Source: Oreocharis arfaki
Taxonomy: Eukaryota > Chordata > Aves > Passeriformes > Paramythiidae
Assembly (NCBI GenBank): GCA_013398015.1
Contig: VZRR01005728.1
Coordinates: forward strand, 48,234-112,233
DNA: 64,000 bases
Direction of reading: 5' to 3'
Shown: piece by piece, positions 10,294 through 22,920 of the stretch
Numbering within the stretch: the first letter of the stretch is position 1
How the letters are laid out: each line of letters starts with the position of its first letter
Position numbers and translations under genes: made by a program
The notes under the pieces: generated by a model
Told to the model about the DNA's origin: nothing
What the model saw: only the letters and a program-made list of their open reading frames with translations
Databases searched by the model: none

Positions 10294-11814
10294 TTAAATG
10301 AAAATTGAATCCCATCTCTCTCAAAACTAGTGAACCTCATGTGCTGCCTTTCCCCCCAGACGCAGGGAAAAGGATGAGCTGGTGCCATTGCAGGTATCAG
10401 ATGTGCCTGAGTCAGGGCAAGGGAAAAATTCCAGGAGAAGTCTTTGGGGCCCCTCCGTGTCCTTCAACCAGTTCGCTATCAGATTCTGCCCTCAGATTAT
10501 CTGCCTCTAGCTCCCACTGGAAAATGTCAGAAAGATTTATGGGCAAGTAGCCAAGGGCAGAATTTGGCAGTGATAATGAAAAAGCTCCCAATTAGTGTCA
10601 GATAAAGATGACAGACTCGATCTGTCTTTGAGAAAGCTGAAGCCTTTTGTGTGCTATGTCGTTTTTTAGCTGTGCTCTCAGGTCCCTTTCACTCGCCTTC
10701 ACTTACATCAGCTGTGATAAAACGAAATCACTGAGGCAAAGCAATTACACTGAAAAGTGCTTGTTCTGGCTTGGCCCTCTCCTGTTATGTTAGTGAGGGC
10801 TGGACTTGTTCCTGACAGAGATGAATGTGTTCTGTCTATATCTCTCCTTCCTAGGAAATAAAAGTGAAATATGAAACAGATTCGAGGAAATAAGATCACA
10901 AAGCTTGCCTTGTCTGCTTTTCTGCCCATGGAGCCTAGGATATTCACAATTTTTATGACCCAGTTGGCTTTCACAGCTCTTTCATTGCTGTTTATGGTCA
11001 AGCCTGTCACACTCATAGAGGAAATGCCACACTCTCCACAAGGAGTATGGAGCTCCTCTGTGATGATGATGGTGAGTTCTCCTCAGAGTGTTCTCATACA
11101 GAACAGTGCCAGAACACTGTGGGAACGTTCCGGACTCTCTGTTCAGCATGGGTGACGCTACACTTGGAGAACAGTGCCCACTTCTGAGCTCCCCAGCTGT
11201 GGTGCTGCATCCTCCCCTGCCCTCAGGACTGCTTTTTGATTGCTGGAATTGCTGTTAGGAATTTGGCATTTGTGTCATGAGTTGGACAGTGAAGCATGCC
11301 TTCACCAGACTGGGAGCTTTCACATGGCTAAAGTGAAAGCATCTCTGACCATACCAGGAACTTCTCGTGCCTGGCTGAGGTGAAGGAAGGTAGTGGGGAT
11401 ATTCATTCATCCCTGACAGCCTTGGAACATTCCTACCTGTAATCATAGCTTGAGTGGAACAGCACAATTGCTGGTGGAGTTTTGGAAACTCCGATAATTA
11501 CTGACCTGGGTCGTGGCCAGCATGGAAACTTACTGATGACTAAAGCAAATCATCTCACAACCCCGTAAAGAGTTGTCCTGAGTGAGGTCCTTTGAACTCA
11601 CAGTAGGTTGAGCCAGCACCTCTCTGAGAGGGACACTCCTGGAGCCTGTGGACTTCCACATGTGCGATACTTGGAGGACTGTTGCTGAAATCTGAAGCTG
11701 GGTCCTCTGCTGATGTGCACAACCCCTTGAGGCTCAAACTTTGCCCACTGAGAAATGCCAAGGCATTTGACACATTTCACTGACACATGGGGGAATTTTT
11801 AACAGGCACATTTG

Positions 11815-11868
11815 TACATATAGATATGTATATATACATCTCTCTGTCTGTGTGCCTGCGTGTGTGAC
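11815..11868 (+). repeat. Mixed TA/CT/TG simple-sequence tract
   Basis: Low-complexity run moving from TATATACAT through TCTCTCTGTCTGTG to TGCGTGTGTG. Confidence 0.7.
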
Positions 11869-14545
11869 TTGATTTAAACACCCTATGGCAAGTATAGTAT
11901 AAATTTTGCCGTCTCAGATCTGTAACTATGTCACTGTTCTAAGTGTAGTAAATTCTACTGAATCACTTTATAAATGTTAAATTAGCCAATGGTTAAGTGC
12001 TGCTGAACCGTGTAGATATAAGCTGCTGACCTGGTCTGGGACTGGTAAGATTGGACTCAGCCACACCTAGACCCTGTCAAGGGTTTAGAAAGCAAGGAGT
12101 TCTCTCTAAAGCAAGAGGTCCTCTCATGAAACTCATGTCTCAGCATGAGGGTCTCCCTTACCATTTGCACCCTTACCCTTTGCATCCCCAGTCTCTGCAG
12201 AGATCATTCTAAAGCTATTCCAAGCCTATTTTCCTTTGTATGATTCATCTATGTACTAAGCAATAGAGCGAAATCTTGCTGCAAAACTTGGTTGCATTTT
12301 GCACTATTTTATATTAAAACCTGCTTTTGGCAATACCTTTGGTGGTGATTCTTTAGGCAACTTAAGCCACTCATTTGTGGCAATTTGGTGTAGTCATCAG
12401 GATCTTAAATTGGGGGTTGTGACACCTGTGCATGAGTTACATGGACTCAAATAAGGAAGAGATGTATGATCTTGGGAGGCTTTTTCACAAGTCCCACCAG
12501 TTAACATCTTCCTTTGTGTGTCATATCCATTTTTCTGCTATATTCACCCACTGCTGGTCCCATACAAGCCCTTCCTCATGTAACTGCTCTGTCCTTTTCA
12601 GTAAATATCCTTGTACTACCCTGCTCACTGATGGCTCAAATCCCAGCCCAGGAAATCATTAGTTACCTGCTTCTCAAAAGTCAGGATTGATCCTACCAAA
12701 GTCAGCAGCAGTTTTCCTGTTGGTTGTGTGGAATTTTGGATTCAGCCCAAAAATTTCTGTGTGATCACAGTTTTCCGTGTCAGTTTGTAGTTATTCTGTG
12801 TGTGTTTTGGTACCTTTGATCCGCTTTCAGAAGCTTAGCTCTGAAGGCTTCCCCTGCAAAGATCTGCAGTGTGTCAGGAAAGGCACCTCAACCAGGGGAC
12901 AGATTTCCACTGGTTGTGGTCAGCCTTGACCTCAGCCACTGCAAAACAAATCTCTCCATCTCTGAGACAGGTTTTTCCTTCTCTCCCTTTCCAGGGGTGT
13001 GCTGTGTTTTGCAGATGTATTTGTCAGATAAACCTACAGTGTTACATTAACCTGTTCTGTGTTTAAACAAAATGCAGCGTGATCTGACAGTGGTTGTCCA
13101 CTTATTTCAATCTATTTTGATACTTAATCCACATTTCCATCTTGTCTATAAATCTTGTTCCCACCCCATGCCTCTTTGCTTTGTAAAAGAACAATTTTCT
13201 ACACTGAATTATTTAATTTAATGAGATTTTCCAAGTGACTTGTCACAAACACTTTTCAAATCACTTGGGATATAAGTGTCTGCACCACATTTGTTCTGTC
13301 TCTTCTTCCCATTATGTACAACGTATCAGGCACAGACCTTGCAAATACCACATTCTCTCAGCCTCTCTTGAAATCTCATCACATTCCTTTAAAGCAGCAT
13401 TAATGTTCATACATTGGAAAAAAATCTATCTTAGTGCAGAAATCCACAGGAACAGTTTGTGTTTTATATCCATGATTTCCAGATTTTGCTGCACATGGCC
13501 TTGAAAAGTCATTCAGTTGGCTGGTATCAGTGGCCATGCTTGGGCCCTTGAGCCTGCAGTTCATCTATTCCTTTACACCATACTCTTTACTTGCAAAAAA
13601 TGTCCACAAAGTCTTTTTTATTCTCTTTTCACCTCCTTCCTCTAATATTTTCAGCCCCTGGCACGCACAGAACCTGTTGTTTCTCTGTTTGTTGGTGCTC
13701 CCCAAAATTTACTGTGCGACTGGAAATGGTGGTGGCCAGCCTCCTACCCCTTTGTGCTCCTATCAGATTTGGTCCCTCATCTGGGGAAGGTTTTTTTTAA
13801 CATCAGTCACTCTGGTCTGTGAGCTTGGATCTTTGAATGCTCCAGCACAGAGGAGGTGAGTGGCAGCTGGCTGTGGGAGCAAAGGTGGCCGTGCTGTCAG
13901 ACACCCTCTCTGTCTCTGCCTTCCAAAATACTCTGCTGGTGGCCAAGGCACATGCTCTGATGGATTGAGGGGACTTAAATCTGTCTCTGGTAAATGTTCT
14001 AGCTAAGTGGAAGTCCTCAACTTAATTCACGGAATTTCTGTTAAAAAATTAGAGCAAAAAAAGGTGTGATCACTCTTGACACATTTCAATTCCCAGCAAA
14101 GTAGGCTCCAAATGCACTAAATTCATGTCAAAATGTGTTCTGTTACTGACTTTTATGAGCATAAGACACAGTCGAAGAGAAATCCAAAATACAGCACAAC
14201 AAAATTCCCTGGGGGGAAAGCCAGGTGTGCCAGAAATCTCTAAGGAGACAGTTATTATCCGTAAGGGAATGTTTGCTTCCTCCTCCGGCTTAGACTGCTC
14301 TGCCAGTCAGAGGGGAGCGTGGCCTCACAACTGGAAAATTGGGTGGAAATGGGGTGGTGGGATGGGATACCATTCCCTTTGTGCCCCCAAGAGCTGCCTG
14401 TGCCCTGATGTAGTGTCAGTGCTGGGCTGACCATGGGGCACTTGACCACTCCCCAGTCCTTGGCCCCTGGCTGGGCTTCCCAGTCTTTCCCTGCTCTCGC
14501 TGCTGGCACAGGTACTGAAGTGTGCCATACTCCCCGGGGATCCTT

Positions 14546-14568
14546 CCCCCCCCCACCTTTTTTTTTTT
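14546..14568 (+). repeat. Adjacent poly-C and poly-T runs
   Basis: A run of about nine C is followed by ACC and a run of about eleven T. The length is likely to be unreliable in sequencing. Confidence 0.7.
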
Positions 14569-17500
14569 CAGGAGCTGTCTGAAGTTAATCAGTTCATGTT
14601 CTGCCCATCACAGTTCACTCTGATGATACTAATTAAGTGGTGGGAGGATTTGTTATGGCTGTTGGTGATACTTTGATAAAAGCAATCTCATTCAGTAGGA
14701 GGAGGTGCTGTACGATCTAATTGTGGTTTTGTAGGGAAGAGATGGGATGGCATCTTACTGGTAGGATGTGCCCTGATATCAGGAACACGATGTAATCATA
14801 GACTCATAACAAGAGATTTCCATCCAGCATTGCTAGGACCCTAAATGATGAGGATTTGCTTGTAACAGGGAATGTGAAAATAAGATTTTCAGTTAACAGC
14901 AGTGTTTTCCAACTGACATTGTGTACAAGCTTTTTTTCTTTTTTTTCCCCTTTTAACATGGGCTTAATACAGACATAGAAGTGGTAAATTAAAAACAAAC
15001 AAACAAAAACACTTATGGAAACTAATTAGGACTGTATTTAGTGTGAAAAAATAACTCTGTTGGTTATATTATTTATATTCTGTGCCAGAGAAATCTCGTG
15101 CCCTGCACCACCAGTGACTCCTGATTCCTTGACTTGGCAGGGGTAGTCTGCTCACAGGTAGCACACTTACTTAAGTCATACCATTCAAAAAAGTCTAAAT
15201 TGGATAAAATAGGACAAATTTACTTCATTAGAATAAAACTGGTCTGATTTGCAGCTTCTCCTGCAAATTAGGTGTATATAAACCAGGATAAAACCTTTTT
15301 AAAGGCACCCACAGGCTAGACCTATCTTGACATTTATTAAAGTGTCTAAAATCACAGTCCTGCTAATGGAGAAGAGGGAAGGGAGGAGGTGGCTGAGGAG
15401 CAGGGCAAGACAGTCTCGCAGCTGAGTAGTCACTGCTGGTCCCAGGCTGCTCCTAGCATTGGATCACAGTGTGGGCTACCAGCTGCTAAAGGCGGCCCCC
15501 CCCTGCCCTCGTAGCCCCAGAGGGAAGTAGGGTGGCCCTGGGGTGAGGCCTGAGGTTGTGGACACCCTTTAGGAGAGGAGTCACCTCCTGCCTCAGGGGA
15601 AAGATCTTGGTGATGAAATCAGTGCTTGGTCCTTGGTGCTGCCCTTTAGTTTATGAAGTCTGTAAATATGTGCCTTATTGAACAGTCACTATGAATGCCT
15701 GGAGGCTGTTCATCTCCTTCCTCCACTTTTTCAAAGCTCTGTTTCCAGCCAGAACTGTGCCCCCACAGCATATTCCTTCAGCTTTCTCTGACAGGTCACT
15801 TTTTTCGAGTGGATCTTGCTTTTTTTTTCTGCCTTTAGTGCCTACTTGTAAACCTTGTGCAGCTGCAATAGCGACACACATGTGCACACACGTGCTCAAA
15901 GGCCTTCAAATAGCACAGGCCCTTTTGCAGGTGCCCCAAGTGCCCAACAAAATGTTCTGTAAGGTGCTCTAGGGGCAGCTCTTGCCTGGCCCCAGGGATT
16001 CTTCCCACACCAGTTCCCTTTCTCAGAAAGAGAGCAGAATTGCTTCATCCACCAATTTTGGAAAAAAAGTAGCTGTTAAAATTATCACTTCCCTGTAAAG
16101 TAATTTCCCAAAGACATAAGAGAAAAATGCAAGAGCAGAAAGTGCAGCATTTTGTGATGAAACTTTGTGTGAGAGAGGAAAAAATCCCTGCAAACCTCAG
16201 TCTTCGCAGTCTCTCCAATCAGGGAAAGTACCAGTGGGACACCTTGGACAAGGTGAGTTTTCCCTGCTTCTGTCTGGAGTTATTTGCCTTCTTGTTATGA
16301 TTCTGGTGGTAATGATGGACTGAGCAGCAAGGGCCAGATGTATGACAGAGTGCCCGGTGCCCACTGCCCTCCACGGGCCTGGACGGGGTTTGGACTGTAA
16401 TGCTGACTCTGGAGTCAGTGTGACTTTGTAACCTGAGAGGTCAGGCAGTGCCTTTGGCTGTTTTCAGCACGATGCAAATGGCATCATGAGGTATTTGAAA
16501 AATTGCCCCAAACTGCACTGACATGCCTGAATAGGTGTGAAATATCTCTGCACCGCAACAATGCCACAGCTTCTACAAGTATCTCAAATGAAGGGGCTTA
16601 ATATACATGAAAAATCACCAGTGCCCCAACAAACGTGGAAGGCAGTGCCTCTGAATGTTCGAGGAATACAAACAAGTTAATATTCTGAGCTGCAGTGTGT
16701 TGCCCTTCTCTGCGAGCAGAAAGATGGCTGGGTGTTGCTGCCCATGCCTGCCCTGCTCAACAGAGCCAGCAAACTTGTCTGCTTAGACAGGGCTAGTGAC
16801 AAGCTTGAGCCTGGTGCTTTTGGATTCAGTGGGACTTTTCCTGTGGTCTCAATAAAGCATGAGACCTTCGCAAATCAGATATATGTATTTAGAAACGACT
16901 GTAAGTGAGTGGCTTGCACGATGCCCTCAGGGAGGCAACAAATGCAGGATTTCATGTTAGTTAAAATACATTTGCATACAGCTCTCTGGAGAAGTCTGCT
17001 GTCGGAAATGTGATGTTGCTTTTGCTTTCATGGCTCTGCACTACCACACACACCATAATTATCTTTGCAGAGAGCATCGCTTCCTAATGCCCCCACAAAG
17101 CACCCTCAGCCACAGGAAGGTCAGACACAGCTGTTAGAGAGGGAGGGAAGGGAACTAGACAGTGAGTGAGGACTGTGAGGACTAAAGCTCTCATAACATC
17201 CAGCCCTCATGCTGGGCAGAAATATTGGGTGGGAAATGTCTTCCAGTGTAAAACGCTAGTCTGGCAACACTAAAAGTGCTCTGGGAATGGGCTAGCAGTG
17301 AGGCGAATGGGCTGCTCGCCTAGATTTCTGCACACCTGGTTCTATCTGTCCTGTCTGGATCCCCCAGATCCCACCTCAAAGGCTGTGAGCAGACAGAGCT
17401 GAATGCACATAGCTATATGCTGCTGCTGACAGCTTGATTCTGATAATAATAACAGCTAAACTGGGAAATGATTTCTAGTGAATACTGGATGTGATCTTTT

Positions 17501-17619
17501 TCTTTTCCAACTCTAATTTCAATCAGAAAAATTATAATTTCCCCCATATTTTTATTACTGTGCGTTCCCTTCCAGCTGCTGCATGAGGCAGAAAAGATGA
17601 GGCCTTTAGAGGTACAAAA

Positions 17620-17785
17620 ATCTAAATTAATAAGAAACTGTGCATTAATTTTAATTATTGTCAAAGAATTAAGAAAAGGCATCTTGCCTCTCTCTATCAG
17701 CATTTAAGCAATAAAGATAAATACTGTAATAATTATTTTCCTTGCACAATTGCCGAAGATAATAATTAAGATGGTTTAAACATCA
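17620..17785. promoter_or_regulatory. TAAT-rich segment, candidate conserved noncoding element
   Basis: Dense homeodomain-type TAAT/ATTA cores (CATTAATTTTAATTATTG, GTAATAATTATTTTCC, GATAATAATTAAG) in otherwise unique sequence without repeat character. This style is typical of vertebrate developmental enhancers, but sequence alone cannot show conservation. Confidence 0.2.
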
Positions 17786-20700
17786 CTGGAGACACTTTGG
17801 GAAATCAGCTGGGAGGGAAGGTACAGCTGTTCAGATAACACCTCCTTTGGCAAGGAATTCAGTACAAGTCTCTTATAGGCCATCATGTTGTTTATATTAG
17901 TGGAATGAACTTTGATTGAATACTAATTTACAGAAGGTGGCCACAGCAGAATTAGTACCTGTTGCTTGCTGTGCTTTGCTATGATGAAGGTTTCTAAATG
18001 AAGAATAGATAGAATAGCCAGGAAGACAAGGCTTTGCTGAACAGATTTTGAGGCACAAGGAGATTTACCACCACGGTCATTCATCCTGTTTATATATAAA
18101 TGCCAATTAACAAATGTGTTTAAAATGTCCTGTTGCAAAATTGGGTATTACCTCATTATTTTGGCAATATTAAACTGATCCCTTGTCTGTTAAGAAGTCT
18201 TGGTTTTTTCAGTCTATCTGGGGCTATTCTTCATGGTGGGTAGAATTTCAAAAAGCCTTGAGGCCTTACAGAATAGACCCAATGAGAGCTTATCACTGAG
18301 AAGGTAACAGACATGACTGAATGAGACAACAGCAGAGCTGATCTAACAGAGGAGTGACTTGAAAATGTCATCACACGATCAGTTGTAGAGCCAGAAAATG
18401 GGCTCAGATCTTCAGAGCCTGAAGGTAATTAAGCTCTATATAAATTTAGCTTGCCGAGTAGTAATCAAAGCGCCTAGCTGCCTTTCCTCCACCATTGCAC
18501 AAATGAAGGGAAATGCAGAAATGCAGACTGAAAATATGATTAAGGACGTAGATATCCAGTTGGTGGAAATTCATGAGAGTGTGTGAAAGAGTGAGGCTGA
18601 ATGAATCTCTGCTTTCAGGTTTGAATCAGTAGTAAGAACCCTCCAACCTTATTTCTGAATCCTGCTCCTTTCTTGAGATACATTTCCCAGGTGTCATTTC
18701 CAAACAACTAGAGATCAACTGGGGAACAAGCCAAAGACCTAAACGGCAGTGAGAAAAGCCTTTTGCTCACTGCAAAGAGCAGGTGTCTTTATCACTGAGT
18801 ATTGTGTCCGGAAGAATACAATACCCTCCCTCACACAGTCATGATCCAACCTGTAATGCCATAAAAAAGGGATTGACATTAAATTTAGAGAGCAAGTAGG
18901 CTTGTTGTGGCCAGACAGTGGTGTAGCCAGGCACAGGCTGAGGGGAATGGCTGGGGGTCTGCAGTGCTCTGGGCAATGTGCTTTCAGCAGAACTGTAGTA
19001 CTGTAAGCAGCGTGTGGGATCAGACACGGAAGGAAAAATAGGCTTAATGCAGATATGAACCAGCCCTTCATCTCCCGAGTGTTTGCAATGTGTGTGTTCA
19101 TCGGCAGGTGTCACTACGCTATCGGCTGGAAAAGTGCCACTGCATGGCTGTGAAATCACTTCATTTTGAGCCTGTACGTGAGGTTGTTTTGCTGTTCAGG
19201 GCTGTTTTGTGCTCCAGGGGTGTTTGCTGAATAGGGAACATTCCCGGATGGATCTTCCTTTCTTGTTCTTTTAGCTGGCTTATCAAAGAAGTTACCTTTC
19301 TTCTTGCTACTGAAACATTGCCCTCAAAATGTCTCCTTGGGATTTAATGATATGCTTGAGACTTCTATCAAGCGTTTGGTTGCTCCAGACAAAGCGTTAG
19401 TAGATAGTATGTGATTCAAAGCCCCAAAACCTGTGATAATTAATTCTCCTTGTTGTCTGATGTTGGCATGCTGTGTACTAGCTATTACAATACTAACAGT
19501 GTGAGCACAGTGGCAGTGAGTGAAAAGATGCATCTGATGTCTCACTGTGAGCTCTCTATTACCAGGGAGCTCCCTGTTGTTACAGGAAAAATGTTAGGGA
19601 GGAGAACGAGTTACAGAGGATCAGGTAGAAACGTTAGCCAAAAGATGCCCCGAATTCTCATTGCTACCGTGGCTTTAAATGGTCCTGGAGGATAATATGT
19701 GGATTAACACTGAGTTACCTCTTCCTCAAACGGCAGCCAGAAGAAGATGGCTTGTGGATAGTGGATATATTTAAATTTTCTGAATAGCCAAGCCAATTCA
19801 CAGATGGAGCATTAGCATAAGGTACTTTCTATTCGAGGCCGTGCTTGGTTTTGCTAAAAGGGCTGTGCTTTCAAAGTCCAATGAGTCAGAGTGAAAGACC
19901 TCAAGGGCACAAACTCCCGAAGTGAGCAGGTGGAGACAGGGAAACAAAGGGATTGAGATCAAAGTTAAGAACAAAGAGAGCGACTCTTGGATAACTGGGT
20001 GGTTTTGCCTGTGTATCTCATTTGCTAGACTGAAATAAAAATTGCCTTACACATGGTTTTGGCAATTTTATTCAATGCCAAATTCAGTAAATACCAAAAT
20101 TGCACTAGAAAATAAGCCTTCATTATTAGTACAGGTTTAATATCTAGTGGGAAAAAAAGATGTAAGGTAAAGTTCCCATACCTACTGCTTTCCCAAAAGA
20201 GGCAACTTTTTAAAATCATCTATATTTCAGCTAAATAAAGTGCAACTTGCAAATTGCCATCTGTTGTCATCAGCAGTATTTGCCAGTTATTCACCCCATT
20301 TGTTCAAATTCCACTTTTGAGGGGCTGGCACTTCAAAAATTTCTTTCAATCCTGTGTCTTTGCCAAATATTGACTCCTTTAGACTCAAACTGGTTTCAAC
20401 ATTGGTTTTTGTGGGTGGTGAATCTTGACACAGATTTCAATGAATCTGTATGTTACAGCCACTGACAATGCATGGTTTTAGAAATAATAGCAACAACCAA
20501 AGGAACAACAATAATGGCATTTCATCACGATGCAGTGACATGTGGGCATCTTACGTAATTCAAATCAGGTTATATGTACACAAGGAAACATTTCTAAAAG
20601 TCTTGTATGGAAGTGTCTTCAGAAGCTTGCACTTAGCATTTCATTTTTTAGGCCAGCATCGTTCTGTACCATTACTTGTATCTTGTATATTAGATTTGCA

Positions 20701-20972
20701 AGGTTTTAATTTACACTGGGCAAAGTTTACTTTGTTGTGGTACTAATAAATTTAGTCTTGGTACAGGAATACATGAGTCTTTTTTTGGTAGGTGTTTTCA
20801 GTACAGGTGGTCAGGCTTGCCTTGGTATTTAAGGACTGTTCCCAACAATTTATTTTAAGAGTAGAAATTCTGAGAATTTTTAAGAAAATATTCAGTCCTG
20901 GATTGTTTCCTTTTATATTTTTTTTTGTCCTAGAAGCTCGATATTTTCACCTGAAAAAGCAAATCTAAATGC

Positions 20973-21008
20973 TAAATGCTGTGGAAAATCTAAATGCTGT
21001 GGAAACTG
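20973..21008 (+). repeat. 18-bp direct duplication
   Basis: Two adjacent copies of TAAATGCTGTGGAAAATC, the second differing only at its end; a small local tandem duplication. Confidence 0.75.
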
Positions 21009-22880
21009 TGAAAGAGCATTGACCAGTTTATTCTTTCATTTCCAGTGTGACTTGTGGTGCTGTTTTGCACTGACCACTGCTGGATGAGTTTTACCTCCCC
21101 GCTCTCTAGTTGGCACTGGTCTCTTTACTCAGCAGCAAATTTACTCATGCCCGTTTTGAGTAATGGAGCTGGACTATGACGAGCTTGAAATTCTAGATGC
21201 TGGAGGTTAAAAAGGAATCTGTTATGAATGCTTCTACTCTTAAAACGGTAAAGGATGAAATGCCAATACCTACTTACCAGTCCACAAAACACCCCTGTAT
21301 TTAAAGCTTGCTCCTGTTCTGTTTCTGAAGATTGCTCACAGGGAGTTCACTGCTTTTTCAAACTTTTCTTTGCATCTTTTCGGTAAAAGACAACCTTTTG
21401 GTTAACTTTTGGGCACAGGTTTTGTTCTTTCTTCCAATATTTATCTATATTCCACTTTTATAATACTTTTGCATTTACATTATCTGCAGCATTTTAGTAA
21501 CACTACAGTAAACCCATTTGCCACAGGAAGAACTGCCTGCTGAGCTCTTTAAAGATGCAATGGTGCATATGATACTTGCTGGTAGAGTTTTCCAGTTCTC
21601 AAAAATCACAATATTTGCAATGTTTCATTCTTTAGGGTTTTGTAAAGGACTAACTGTCTGCTTGCCTAATATATTTGCAATGATTCCTACTAGCACTTCG
21701 TGGTCAGGTGTCTTCAGAAAAATCAGATGCTGATGTACTGGAAATTTCAAGAGCATCAAAAACTCATCTGCTGCTTCTCAAATGTGTTGGTTTCTGCCGC
21801 TGATAGCAAAAATCCCAGAGAAGCCCTCTACTTTCTCACATTTTCTGTAGCCTTCTTCTCATGGTCAAGAGCCTGAAAGCAATTCTGGAGTTTGATTTTA
21901 ATATAGTGTGTATGTCATTCAATTTCAAGATCTCAACACAGTCACATCTGCTTGTTGGGATTTTTTAAGCCTCATCAACAGTGGCCATGTTCTGAATTTC
22001 AAAGTTATATTATCATGCCTGCCATGACTCCTGGGATGAAGTGGTCACCTCACTCCTCTTGGGTAGGGTGTATATAGAAAGTCAGACTGTCTGAAAGTTC
22101 CAGACATTGCTGTCTCTGAAGGAAGGAGATTCAGTGAGATCTCAAGGGGATCACAGCTGCACAGGCTGGGTGTGATCCAGACCTTTGCACCGGGACTGAC
22201 ACAGCTGCAGATCGTCTCATATGGGGATGTCTACAGCAGCAGGATCTTTATAATAAACTTGTTACGTTTTTATTTTTAATGTTCATTTTAAAGCGTATTT
22301 CTGTGAATACAGTCCGTATTCAGATATATACAACAGATAAAATACACTTGTTACGCAGGCAACGCATGGGAGTCACCCTCAGCTTGGTTGTTTGCAGCTG
22401 GAACATCTCAGGAATGAAAGTTGAAGTGGCCAAGGGAAATCTTTATTCAAAGGCTTTTGCAAAGTTTGAAATGTTTCTGCAGGCAGTGGGAAAGATGAAC
22501 CATCAGCCTTGCATCATCCTCCATTGGGTAGCGGAAGATTGCTTGCAAGTGAGGAAATGGCAGCAGCAGCATGTCTTAAAGCAGAGGATAAAAACGGCAT
22601 AGAGCTGTGGGAGAGAAGTGAAGAGGTTCCCGGTGCAGTGAAAATGACACAAACGTACATGGATGGTAATTTGGGCAGGTGTATAATGGGTTGAAGGAGA
22701 GTTAAGGTGCCCAAGGTACTAATACAGCTGTTTAGCACCTCGGTCATGGTAGCCACAAACATGTCACTCTTGTGAATTGTGGTTCTTCTTGTCTACTTAA
22801 ATCCAAGTATCAGGGCTAAGCTTGTCCTTAAGCCTCATTCTGCACTCACTGGATAAGGGAGCACTTTCAGAGGGCGATTC

Positions 22881-22920
22881 CCTCCCTTGTAACCTCCCTT
22901 GTAAGATGTAACCTCCCTTG
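22881..22920 (+). repeat. Short imperfect tandem repeat (CCTCCCTTG x3)
   Basis: CCTCCCTTG occurs three times within 40 bp, separated by TAA and TAAGATGTAA. Confidence 0.7.

Noticed and set aside
16200..16252. 52-bp micro-exon between TTCGCAG and GTGAGT
   Set aside because: Good splice-like sites, but too short and without a recognisable peptide; such pairs are common by chance in 64 kb.
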